Source: CAZRXG01 sp964603985 (GTDB lineage Bacteria; Chloroflexota; Anaerolineae; Aggregatilineales; UBA3940). Taken from it: DNA of 5,226 nucleotides. The stretch is taken from assembly GCA_964603985.1 (NCBI GenBank), contig CAZRXG010000082.1, positions 1 to 5,226 of the forward strand, written 5' to 3'. A model generated the notes under the pieces. That model was not told where the DNA came from and did not search any database. It worked only from the letters and a program-made list of their open reading frames with translations. The position numbers were made by a program, and so were the translations under genes. Shown here piece by piece: positions 1 to 5,217 of this stretch (position 1 is the first letter of the stretch; each line of letters opens with the position of its first letter).

Positions 1-358
1 TGGTGTCCACCTGTGTGATCGTCCCCTCGACGGTGACCCAATCCTCGGCGCTGACGAGCGTGCCCTCCCCCTTCGCGGATCGGGAGCCACCCTGTCCGCC
101 GCCGCCGCTCTTACCCTGCTGGCCCTGCCCTGCCTTCCCGGCCTGATCGCGGTCGCCCGCATTGCCACCCTGGCCCCCACCGGAGGAGCCTTGATCTCCC
201 TTGCCTTGTCCCTGGCCGCCCTGTCCGCCCAATCCGGCCTGTCCGAGCCGCTGCTGCGTCTGCTCGGCGGCGGGTGCGTTGTCAAGCGTGACGACCGCCA
301 CAGCACTGCCGATCAGGACGGCGGCCACCGCTGTCGCAATTGCAATTTTCTTCCACAT
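1..358 (-). CDS. Partial: secreted or membrane-anchored Gly/Gln-rich protein, C-terminus beyond left edge
   Basis: The minus strand is open from an ATG at 358 to the window edge, giving 119 residues with no stop. The start has a perfect AGGAGG (364-369) five bases upstream. Residues 1-24 (MWKK, then Ala/Val/Ile-rich) look like a signal peptide or N-terminal membrane anchor. Residues about 43-98 form a low-complexity linker made of Gly, Gln, Lys, Asp and Ser with repeated GGQGG and GQGK-like units. From residue about 99 an ordered domain begins with VSAEDWVTVEGTITQVD, a beta-strand pattern like the first strands of a small OB-like or DUF5666-like barrel; this last point is inference from about 20 residues. 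It lies 42 bp downstream of the DUF4405 gene on the same strand, so the two are probably co-transcribed and may form one envelope complex. The function is unknown. The reading frame is well supported by its ribosome binding site and its export signal. Confidence 0.85.
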   Translation of the reverse strand, partial: MWKKIAIATAVAAVLIGSAVAVVTLDNAPAAEQTQQRLGQAGLGGQGGQGQGKGDQGSSGGGQGGNAGDRDQAGKAGQGQQGKSGGGGQGGSRSAKGEGTLVSAEDWVTVEGTITQVDT

Positions 359-372
359 ATCAGCCTCCTGAT
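359..372 (-). promoter_or_regulatory. Ribosome binding site inside a small inverted repeat
   Basis: Read on the minus strand the sequence is ATCAG-GAGG-CTGAT, a perfect 5-bp inverted repeat with a 4-base loop. The AGGAGG ribosome binding site of the gene starting at 358 occupies the loop and its edges. It supports that start. A weak hairpin here could tune translation, but it may be a by-product of the short spacer. Confidence 0.5.
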
Positions 373-400
373 GTGATGATGACTGCCTTGTCCGGCCCGT

Positions 401-739
401 CTACTTACCGGTTTCCGGCAGGATGACCGGGCACTCCGGCTGGCGGGTGCGCCGCTTCTGCTTCGTGAACAGCCGCTCGATCTGGCACTTGACCCAGGGC
501 AGGTGCAGGAACAGGTGCAGTGACGCCAACCCGCCCATCGCCAACCCCGCCCACAGGTGCAGGTCTTTCCAGGTGTCGCGGCTCAGGGCAAGAAAGACCG
601 CCGAGTAAGCCGGATTACGCCCGCCCTGGAACCCACCCGGCAGGGCCAGCCACGTGACCAGCCCGGACAGCATGGTGAGCACAAACAGCACGAAAATCAC
701 AGTATCGAGAGCGAGGTGTGTCCTCGGTTTAACCTTCAT
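401..739 (-). CDS. DUF4405-type small membrane protein (putative b-type haem membrane subunit)
   Basis: The gene encodes 112 residues. The ATG at 739 has GGAGGT (746-751) six bases upstream and is followed directly by MKVKPRTHLALD, the usual start of this family. The frame stays open for 59 more codons upstream, but that part is not membrane-like and overlaps the promoter region. Helix 1 spans about residues 11-33 (LDTVIFVLFVLTMLSGLVTW) and helix 2 about 62-80. The diagnostic stretch is SRDTWKDLHLWAG followed by SLHLFLHLPW, placing His at 8, 61, 75 and 79. The W..lH.w.G...HL.LH pattern is that of DUF4405, thought to resemble cytochrome b561-like membrane subunits in which paired histidines could bind haem; haem binding here is inference. 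A basic tail (KQKRRTR) fits a cytoplasmic C-terminus. It is the first gene of a two-gene unit with the Gly-rich exported protein. The family assignment is fairly secure, the function is not. Confidence 0.85.
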   Translation of the reverse strand: MKVKPRTHLALDTVIFVLFVLTMLSGLVTWLALPGGFQGGRNPAYSAVFLALSRDTWKDLHLWAGLAMGGLASLHLFLHLPWVKCQIERLFTKQKRRTRQPECPVILPETGK

Positions 740-745
740 TGTTCT

Positions 746-751
746 ACCTCC
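746..751 (-). promoter_or_regulatory. Ribosome binding site of the DUF4405 gene
   Basis: GGAGGT on the minus strand, six bases before the ATG at 739. It decides this start over the upstream in-frame extension, which has no comparable site. Confidence 0.7.
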
Positions 752-791
752 ACATATACACAGTTGAATATCTCTCATGTTTTCTGTGCTG

Positions 792-850
792 AGTATCGCA
801 CCACATTGTGAAGAACCGGGCCGGAAATTGTGAAGAACCTGTGAAGCGCC
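792..850 (-). promoter_or_regulatory. Candidate response-regulator box (phased direct repeats) with -10-like element
   Basis: On the plus strand TGTGAAG occurs at 807-813, 829-835 and 840-846, so the starts are 22 and 11 bp apart; the slot at 818 is degenerate. The first two copies extend to a perfect 13-bp repeat, ATTGTGAAGAACC (805-817 and 827-839). Read towards the DUF4405 gene the unit is CTTCACA. Heptamers repeated every 11 bp on one DNA face are the known architecture of PhoB/OmpR-family sites, and in such promoters the box stands in for the -35. Here GATACT (minus strand, 792-797) lies 9 bp beyond the last unit and could serve as the -10. The repeats are seen; the regulator class and the promoter are inference. 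Confidence 0.5.
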
Positions 851-889
851 ATGTCGGGGGTGGAACAGAGCTGTAGAAAATCTGTGTAA

Positions 890-940
890 TCCGCGAATCT
901 GCGGACTGAAAGCCATCCGCGTTGCCCCAATGCGGAGGCT
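890..940. repeat. Pair of related dyads upstream of the lipoprotein gene
   Basis: The first dyad is TCCGC-gaatct-GCGGA (890-905). The second is AGCC-a-TCCGC, an 11-base loop, then GCGGAGGCT (911-940), giving nine pairs with one bulged A. Both share the arms TCCGC/GCGGA, so arms of one can also pair with arms of the other. They may be two operator copies or alternative RNA folds, depending on where transcription starts. The second dyad overlaps the candidate -35 at 922-927, which favours an operator. Confidence 0.4.
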
Positions 941-950
941 GTGCTACATT
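922..950 (+). promoter_or_regulatory. Candidate promoter of the beta-propeller lipoprotein gene
   Basis: TTGCCC (922-927) and TACATT (945-950) are separated by 17 bp, and the -10 is preceded by TG one base away (extended -10 form). Each hexamer matches its consensus at 4 of 6 bases. Transcription would start only a few bases before the ATG at 961, giving an almost leaderless message. This would explain why only a weak AGGT precedes the start codon. It is a weak call without experimental support. Confidence 0.25.
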
Positions 951-960
951 TCAGGTAATT

Positions 961-2223
961 ATGGACAACCAACTGTCCCCAGGGAGAATACTGATCGGGC
1001 TGGCGCTGGTGGCCGCCGCGAGCGCCCTGACCGCCTGCTGCGGCATCACCGCGCCGGACATCCCTCTGCTGGGCTCAAAGGCGGGGCAGGGAACGCCGAC
1101 GCCTCAGGCATCCCCCACCCCCTCCGCCACCCCTGAGCCATCCACCGCACTGTCCCCGGCGCACATCTGGGTGGCGGTCGAGGGACTGGCCGACTCGGTG
1201 CTGAGCGTGGCACCGGCGGGCGATATGAAAGTCGTGCGCCTGCCTCTGAACGAAGGCCAGCAGGCATCGGACGTGACGGCTTCAGGCGACGCGAGCACGC
1301 TGGCCTACCTGGTGTGGGACGAGGAAGGCTCGCAGCACGGCATCGCCGCCTGGAACCTGGAGGAGGCAAACGCCCGCCTGATCGCCCAACCGCTGCCCGG
1401 CTACCGCATCACGGCCCTCTACCTGACCGAGCGGGCCAACGCGCTGGCCTACGTGCTGGTCGAGGAGGGAGCGTTGTTCAGCGAGGCCGACTGGCGCGTC
1501 GAGAGCGTGAGCGGCCCCGGCGGCGAGCCGACGCTGCTCGCCAACCGCGAGGCGATGCCCGACAACGCCCCACCCGCGCTGGTTGCCTGGCCCGACGGCG
1601 GCTCGCTGTGGCTCGACTTCACCGCGCCCGACGGCACCTCGCAGGGCGTCTACGCCGTCGACCCGGATACGCTGGAGTGCGTGCGCCGCATCCCGGCAGA
1701 GGACGCGGAGGTCGAGGACCGGCTGGTGGTCGGAGCGGCGCTCTCCCCCGACGGCGAGCGGCTGGCCTACCTGACCTACGAGGGCGAGGCCCCCGCCGAC
1801 CCCTCGGCCACCAACGTGGCGCGGGTGGTCGATCTGACCGGCGGCGAGACGATCACCATGACCCCACCCGAAGGCCAGGCCATCTACGGGCTGCGCTGGC
1901 ACCCCGACGCCCAACGCCTGCTGTTCGACATGGTGCAGTCGCCGCTCGACGAGGAAGGGGACACCACCCAGCGTTGGGCACTGGCCGAAGTCGGGCAGTC
2001 ACCCCCCTGGTCGGGGTCAGCGCTGGGGCCGGAGCGCGAGTACCTGTTCGACTACCGGCCCTACGGGGACGGCGTGGTCTTCACCGTCCTGCCCGCCAGC
2101 GAAGCGTGGGAGCTGTACCTCATCACCAACCTCACCGGCGACGGCGGGCTGCGCACCTACTCGCTGGCCGGGATCGCGCAGGAGTTCGGCGCGCCGAAGA
2201 TCATCCACGTGCCGCTACCGTAG
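961..2223 (+). CDS. Lipoprotein with WD40-like (TolB/PD40-type) beta-propeller
   Basis: The gene encodes 420 residues. The ATG at 961 is preferred because it opens directly into a signal peptide (MDNQLSPGRILIGLALVAAA) ending in the lipobox LTAC, with Cys26 as the lipidated residue; the in-frame TTG at 922 would add 13 non-signal residues. Only a short AGGT (953-956) precedes the ATG. Residues 45-60 (TPTPQASPTPSATPEP) form a flexible surface linker. The rest is beta-rich with repeating blade signatures: ASGDASTLAYLVW (107-119), AWPDGGSLWLDF (209-220), LSPDGERLAYLTY (261-273) and RWHPDAQRLLFDM (312-324). S/HPDG..LAY is the PD40 signature of TolB-like propellers. Such domains bind proteins or ligands, and no catalytic motif is visible. 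It probably sits on the outer face of the cytoplasmic membrane. It is divergent from the DUF4405 operon, and its partner is unknown. Confidence 0.88.
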   Translation: MDNQLSPGRILIGLALVAAASALTACCGITAPDIPLLGSKAGQGTPTPQASPTPSATPEPSTALSPAHIWVAVEGLADSVLSVAPAGDMKVVRLPLNEGQQASDVTASGDASTLAYLVWDEEGSQHGIAAWNLEEANARLIAQPLPGYRITALYLTERANALAYVLVEEGALFSEADWRVESVSGPGGEPTLLANREAMPDNAPPALVAWPDGGSLWLDFTAPDGTSQGVYAVDPDTLECVRRIPAEDAEVEDRLVVGAALSPDGERLAYLTYEGEAPADPSATNVARVVDLTGGETITMTPPEGQAIYGLRWHPDAQRLLFDMVQSPLDEEGDTTQRWALAEVGQSPPWSGSALGPEREYLFDYRPYGDGVVFTVLPASEAWELYLITNLTGDGGLRTYSLAGIAQEFGAPKIIHVPLP

Positions 2224-2293
2224 CCCCGCCGATCCCACCCTGGGGCAGGATGTCACCGTAGATCGTCTGTAAGCTTTCGACTGGATAAATAAA

Positions 2294-2953
2294 TTGGCTA
2301 CATCAGAGCTCGGTTACCACTTCTACCCAAAGCGCTATGCACACTCACCCGGCCATCCCCGGCTGGACGTGGTTCTGTCTGCCAAGCCCTCAGAAGAGCA
2401 CTACGACCCGGAGCGGCTGCGGGTGCGGGTGACCTCGATCCACGAGGGAGTAGAGTACATCACCCTGCACCACCCCTGGCACTCGAAGACCACCCGCTAC
2501 CGCATGTGCGCCGGGCGCGTCACCCTGTGGGACCGCCGGGGGAAGGAGGTTGCGGCCTTCACCTTCGGCGGCGACCTGAGCATCAAGCCGGACGAGCCTG
2601 GCGAGTCGCACACGACGTGCACGCTGACCTCATCCGCGCCGATCATCCTGCTGACCGGCGAGCTGACCACGCCCAGGATGCTGGCCGAGGAGGCCGAGAT
2701 CCTGCTGGCCCGGCGGCGTGCAGCATGGGAGCCGAATAAGAAGGGCTACGAGCAGCGACTGGCATCCGCCGATCCGCTGGCGCTGTACACCGCCTGCCTG
2801 GAGACGCTGAGCGAGACGCTGCCCACGTCCCAGGAGGAGCAGGAAGACGAGCACGTCTGGCAGCTTGGCCGTTTTGTGCGGGCCGAGATCGGGGCGCTGC
2901 GCGAGGCGGACCTGTGGCCGCTAATCGTTCCGGCGCTTGACAAGCTGCTGTGA
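2294..2953 (+). CDS. Conserved-looking hypothetical protein, soluble, TTG start
   Basis: The gene encodes 219 residues of unrecognised family. The frame is closed by a TAA at 2270-2272, and TTG at 2294 is the only usual start codon before the well-ordered YHFYPKRY segment; the next in-frame candidate is a GTG at 2369. The ribosome binding site is weak (GGAT, 2283-2286). There is no signal peptide and no membrane segment, so it is probably cytoplasmic. Residues about 22-123 alternate charged and hydrophobic residues as in a beta-sandwich (RLRVRVTSI, VEYITLHHPWH, RVTLWDRRGKEVAAFTF, SAPIILLTGEL). Residues about 127-219 are helical and acidic, with a Glu/Asp-rich stretch (QEEQEDEH) before a final amphipathic helix. 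It follows the lipoprotein gene after 70 bp with no clear terminator between them, so read-through is possible. The coding call rests on GC-rich codon use matching its neighbours and full-length openness. I propose no function. Confidence 0.75.
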   Translation: MATSELGYHFYPKRYAHSPGHPRLDVVLSAKPSEEHYDPERLRVRVTSIHEGVEYITLHHPWHSKTTRYRMCAGRVTLWDRRGKEVAAFTFGGDLSIKPDEPGESHTTCTLTSSAPIILLTGELTTPRMLAEEAEILLARRRAAWEPNKKGYEQRLASADPLALYTACLETLSETLPTSQEEQEDEHVWQLGRFVRAEIGALREADLWPLIVPALDKLL

Positions 2954-2972
2954 GGCCGGGCGCGGCACTGCA

Positions 2973-3024
2973 CAAGTTCCAACTTGCTGAATAAGCAATG
3001 CATCGCAATGATGAATCATCATGC
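2973..3024. repeat. Cluster of three short palindromes upstream of the membrane-protein gene
   Basis: Three inverted repeats follow each other: CAAGTT-cc-AACTTG (2973-2986), TTGCT-gaata-AGCAA (2984-2998) and ATGATGA-a-TCATCAT (3008-3022). The last extends by two more G/C pairs (3005-3006 with 3023-3024) if one A is bulged. Such closely packed symmetrical sites suggest operators for a dimeric repressor. A poor promoter-like pair, TTGCTG (2984-2989) and AATGAT (3007-3012) with 17 bp spacing, overlaps them. No T-run follows, so they do not form a standard terminator. Confidence 0.4.
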
Positions 3025-3059
3025 AGGCAGAAACCCGTCCGGGAGGCCAGCCGAGGACA

Positions 3060-3077
3060 CTCGTATTTTGATACGGG
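3060..3077 (+). promoter_or_regulatory. Hairpin that takes in the Shine-Dalgarno of the membrane-protein gene
   Basis: CTCGTAT (3060-3066), loop TTTG, then ATACGGG (3071-3077) forms seven pairs including one G-U. The Gs at 3075-3078 are the only Shine-Dalgarno-like sequence (GGGGA) for the ATG at 3089. In RNA the stem would hide most of it, so translation could be held back at low temperature or until a factor opens it. The stem is short and A/T-rich. The pairing is seen; the role is inference. Confidence 0.35.
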
Positions 3078-3088
3078 GAAATGGATAA

Positions 3089-3595
3089 ATGAGCTTACTC
3101 AAGGGGAACGAGGCACCGGTTAAAGAGATAAGTTTCATTTTAGCTTCGTCGCTGTTACCTGTAATTGCACTGATTCACGGTTTAGTCAGCTCAAATGAGT
3201 GGCCTATGGCTGTTGATGCATGGCGAGGCGAATATGTAAGCCGGTTTGGACTGGCAGAAAATCCCTGGAAAAGCAGCATTCTACCGGTGCTGGGAAGCCT
3301 GATATTGGGCTATATTATTTGTACCTCTGCAGCCTCGCTTATTGTTACTTCGCTCAAACCTGACGCACCAATTTATCGGCAGAGAATGATAATCGGCTTG
3401 CTGTTAGGATTCCTCGGAGCCATAGCGTTTTTCACTTCACTATATTATGGTTCGATTGCATACTTCCATTTCACCGACTTGAAAATGGGGCTTCCAGGGG
3501 TTTATCGCCCAAATTCATTCGTAACGATCATTGTTTTTTCGTTGATTATCATGGCAGCCAACTCCTATCAGGTAATCAGATTGGCCCGGCCATAG
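3089..3595 (+). CDS. Four-helix integral membrane protein of unknown function
   Basis: The gene encodes 168 residues. The ATG at 3089 has GGGGA (3075-3079) nine bases upstream; an ATG at 3081 in another frame is followed at once by a stop. Four hydrophobic segments are clear: about residues 14-34, 62-88, 100-126 and 143-163. Loop 1 (35-61) carries several Trp, Arg and Glu residues, and loop 3 holds YFHFTDLKMGLPGVYRP. The charge pattern (Lys/Arg near 5-12, 90-99 and C-terminal RLARP) favours both ends in the cytoplasm. I recognise no family motif or catalytic residue. It is the only low-GC gene here (about 44% against about 65-70%) with more A/T-ending codons, so it is probably a recent acquisition. 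Neighbours give no clue to its role. It could be a small transporter accessory, a stress membrane protein or an immunity-type protein, none of which can be shown. Confidence 0.75.
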   Translation: MSLLKGNEAPVKEISFILASSLLPVIALIHGLVSSNEWPMAVDAWRGEYVSRFGLAENPWKSSILPVLGSLILGYIICTSAASLIVTSLKPDAPIYRQRMIIGLLLGFLGAIAFFTSLYYGSIAYFHFTDLKMGLPGVYRPNSFVTIIVFSLIIMAANSYQVIRLARP

Positions 3596-3653
3596 CTGTA
3601 CTAGCTTTATTGCCTGTCTACCACTGCCGGAGAGGGCAAGGTTACGTTACACT

Positions 3654-3677
3654 TGTGCTCCGCAGGGGCGCAGCACA
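3654..3677 (+). other. Stem-loop before the deacetylase gene
   Basis: TGTGCTCCGC (3654-3663) pairs with GCGCAGCACA (3668-3677) across a 4-base loop, giving nine pairs and one C-C mismatch. It ends 12 bases before the GGGGA ribosome binding site of the deacetylase gene. No T-run follows, so an intrinsic terminator for the preceding gene is unlikely; a 5' leader structure or a factor-dependent stop site are the alternatives. Confidence 0.35.
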
Positions 3678-3698
3678 CACATCACACACGGGGACGGC

Positions 3699-5015
3699 AT
3701 GAGCCACCACAGGCGGACGACGCGCAGAACATTCCTACGAGCATTGGCGGCAGGCGGCGGAGCGGCGCTGTGGACAGCGTGTAGGCCGCAGGCACCACCC
3801 CCCTCAACGCCCACCCCGACGCCCCGACTGGCCGCCCCCTCGACGCCGGAGCCTGTCACGCCCACCCCAGCGATCACACTCACCCCCACCCTTGAGCCAA
3901 CGCCGACGATTGACCCAGCCGTCGTGGAAGCGGCGCGCGCCTGGTTCGAGATCGATCAGGTGGTGGGCGTGGTGCCGGTTAGCGAGCAGGTTGGCGGGCG
4001 GCCCATCGCCGGGGGGCTGGTGGCCCGCGTCGGCGGGCGCGAGCGGGTCGTGGCACTGTCCAACGCAGGCACGTGGGTGCCCAACGTCCCATCCGTAACC
4101 GGGGACGGCAGCGCATTTCACACCCCCACCGAACTGGACGACGCCCGGCGCGAGCTGGCCGCGCACGGCTACGGGATCGACCTGCGCCTGGAGCCGGTCA
4201 CCGAGGGCAGGGCAGGTATCATCGGCGTGGTCGAGACCGGAGGCGTGCTGCGCCGCGACTCGTACGGCGCACTCTACGAGCTTCCCCGCCCGGACGGCCC
4301 ACGCGTCGAAGTGCGCTGGGCGGGCCGCGACTGGGTGGGCGGCTATGTCGCGCCCGGCACCGGCGAGTGGTCACCCGCGCTCCCGGTGCGCGTCGACGGC
4401 AACGAGCCGATCTTCGCGGGCGACGTGATGCTCACCGCCGACGACTGCCACGACCCCGACCTGACGCGCGAGTTCATGGAGTTGGTCGACGAGCTGGGCG
4501 TACCGGCCACCTTCTACCCCAACACGCCCAACGTCGAGCTGTACCCCGACGAGTGGGTGGCGATTGCGCAGGGCCGCCACGAGATCGGGTTCCACACCAC
4601 ACTGCACCTGGCAGGCTACTGGACCGAAGACTACCTCGAAGAGGATCTGACCTACTTCGAGGGCGTTGTGCGGGAGACGACCGGCGTCGCCGCGTACCGC
4701 ACGACCACCGTCCGCCCGCCGTTCGGCATGTGGGACTACGGCGGCTGGGAGCCTTGGGTCACCAGCAAGGGACTGACCAGCGCGATGTGGGGGCGCGTGG
4801 TGGGCGTGGACGCCTCGCCGGAGACCATCGAGCGCCACCTGGACGAGCACGGCGCGCTGATCCTGCTGATGCACCCCGAACCCGACGACCTGGTGTGGTT
4901 CCGGCACAACCGCGCCTACCTGGCCGACCTGACCGCGCAGTACACCTTCAGGACGGTGACCGGCGCACTGCTGCGCGACGCCATCCCCATCGAGCGCGAG
5001 GGCCTCCCCGCATAA
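3699..5015 (+). CDS. Tat-exported lipoprotein polysaccharide deacetylase (CE4/NodB type)
   Basis: The gene encodes 438 residues. The ATG at 3699 has GGGGA (3690-3694) four bases upstream. The N-terminus has a twin-arginine motif, TRRTFLR (8-14), a short hydrophobic stretch and a lipobox-like WTAC with Cys28. A Thr/Pro-rich linker (about 31-72) follows. Residues about 75-235 are an unrecognised beta-rich region. The catalytic domain spans about 238-430 and shows the NodB motifs: TADDCHD (246-252, the TFDDG equivalent, with Asp248 as expected base and Asp249 as metal ligand), HEIGFHTTLH (294-303, metal ligands His299 and His303), RPPFG (339-343, Arg339) and LLMHP (389-393, His392). CE4 enzymes remove N- or O-acetyl groups from peptidoglycan, chitin-like or xylan-like polymers with a divalent metal. 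The substrate here is not readable. Tat export fits a protein folded with its metal before transport. The odd feature is Cys in place of the motif 1 Gly. It is probably its own transcription unit. Confidence 0.92.
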   Translation: MSHHRRTTRRTFLRALAAGGGAALWTACRPQAPPPSTPTPTPRLAAPSTPEPVTPTPAITLTPTLEPTPTIDPAVVEAARAWFEIDQVVGVVPVSEQVGGRPIAGGLVARVGGRERVVALSNAGTWVPNVPSVTGDGSAFHTPTELDDARRELAAHGYGIDLRLEPVTEGRAGIIGVVETGGVLRRDSYGALYELPRPDGPRVEVRWAGRDWVGGYVAPGTGEWSPALPVRVDGNEPIFAGDVMLTADDCHDPDLTREFMELVDELGVPATFYPNTPNVELYPDEWVAIAQGRHEIGFHTTLHLAGYWTEDYLEEDLTYFEGVVRETTGVAAYRTTTVRPPFGMWDYGGWEPWVTSKGLTSAMWGRVVGVDASPETIERHLDEHGALILLMHPEPDDLVWFRHNRAYLADLTAQYTFRTVTGALLRDAIPIEREGLPA

Positions 5016-5027
5016 CGGCACTTCTCC

Positions 5028-5048
5028 CGGCTCTGTGCGGTAGAGCCG
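5028..5048 (+). terminator. Possible terminator hairpin after the deacetylase gene
   Basis: CGGCTCT (5028-5034) pairs perfectly with AGAGCCG (5042-5048) over a 7-base loop, starting 13 bases past the stop codon. Position and G/C-rich stem fit transcription termination, but no T-run follows. It would have to act as an atypical terminator or as a 3' end stabiliser. Confidence 0.4.
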
Positions 5049-5174
5049 CCCGGCAGCGTGATCGCCGCAGGCATACGCGTCACATCAGCCCAACTTATGA
5101 GGATACTGTCTGCCCCCCATTGATGCACCTTAAGCATTCAATCCGGCTATGATGGGCCGGTTCGTCCGGTCTCT

Positions 5175-5217
5175 CCCCTCCCCCCAGCGCCGTCAGGCGC
5201 GGAATGTGGGGGAGGGG
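5175..5217. repeat. Two-tier G/C hairpin near the right edge (possible extragenic repeat)
   Basis: A perfect 10-bp outer stem, CCCCTCCCCC (5175-5184) with GGGGGAGGGG (5208-5217), encloses a second perfect stem, GCGCC-gtca-GGCGC (5187-5200). The flanks stay G-rich to the window edge. The form resembles the interspersed extragenic palindromes seen in many high-GC genomes. It might also act as a strong terminator on either strand. Copy number cannot be judged from one window. Confidence 0.5.

Larger units (their letters stand above)
2970..3658. other. Low-GC island, probably acquired DNA
   Basis: Six 60-base lines sampled inside 3121-3540 average about 44% GC, while a sampled line in the lipoprotein gene reaches 73%. 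The change begins near 2970, just after the upstream stop codon, and ends near 3660. GCACAAGT at 2970-2977 recurs inverted as ACTTGTGC at 3651-3658, right at the two edges. The compositional step is seen directly. Horizontal origin is inference, and the 8-bp inverted match could be chance. No transposase or integrase is present. Confidence 0.5.

Noticed and set aside
191..376. 61-codon plus-strand open frame at the left end
   Set aside because: It lies opposite the Gly-rich exported protein, which has a perfect ribosome binding site and a signal sequence.
740..916. In-frame upstream extension of the DUF4405 gene (59 extra residues)
   Set aside because: The extension overlaps the phased repeats, is not membrane-like, and the ATG at 739 has its own good ribosome binding site and the family-typical N-terminus.
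922..960. TTG start 13 codons upstream for the lipoprotein
   Set aside because: It would put a Cys-containing non-signal stretch before a complete lipoprotein signal peptide. The ATG at 961 gives a normal signal sequence.
1282..1914. 210-codon open frame on the minus strand inside the lipoprotein gene
   Set aside because: Antisense shadow of a GC-rich gene. Its product is a Gly/Val/Arg-rich string without domain signatures.
2223..2246. GCCCC...GGGGC inverted repeat as terminator of the lipoprotein gene
   Set aside because: Only five pairs with a 14-base loop and no T-run.
1314..2261. 315-codon plus-strand open frame overlapping the lipoprotein gene
   Set aside because: Arg/Pro/Ala-rich frame-shift shadow, while the lipoprotein frame shows a signal peptide and propeller repeats.
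3672..3694. CA-rich run as a microsatellite or CRISPR-like repeat
   Set aside because: Too short and irregular, with no spacer-repeat structure. No CRISPR array is present in the window.
4371..5021. 216-codon minus-strand open frame opposite the deacetylase gene
   Set aside because: Antisense shadow in GC-rich DNA, with no own ribosome binding site or recognisable domain.
4073..5152. 359-codon plus-strand open frame overlapping the deacetylase gene
   Set aside because: Arg-rich shadow without motifs. The other frame carries all the deacetylase motifs.
5120..5153. Promoter with TATGAT at 5148-5153
   Set aside because: No acceptable -35 hexamer at 16-18 bp, and no gene start follows inside the window.
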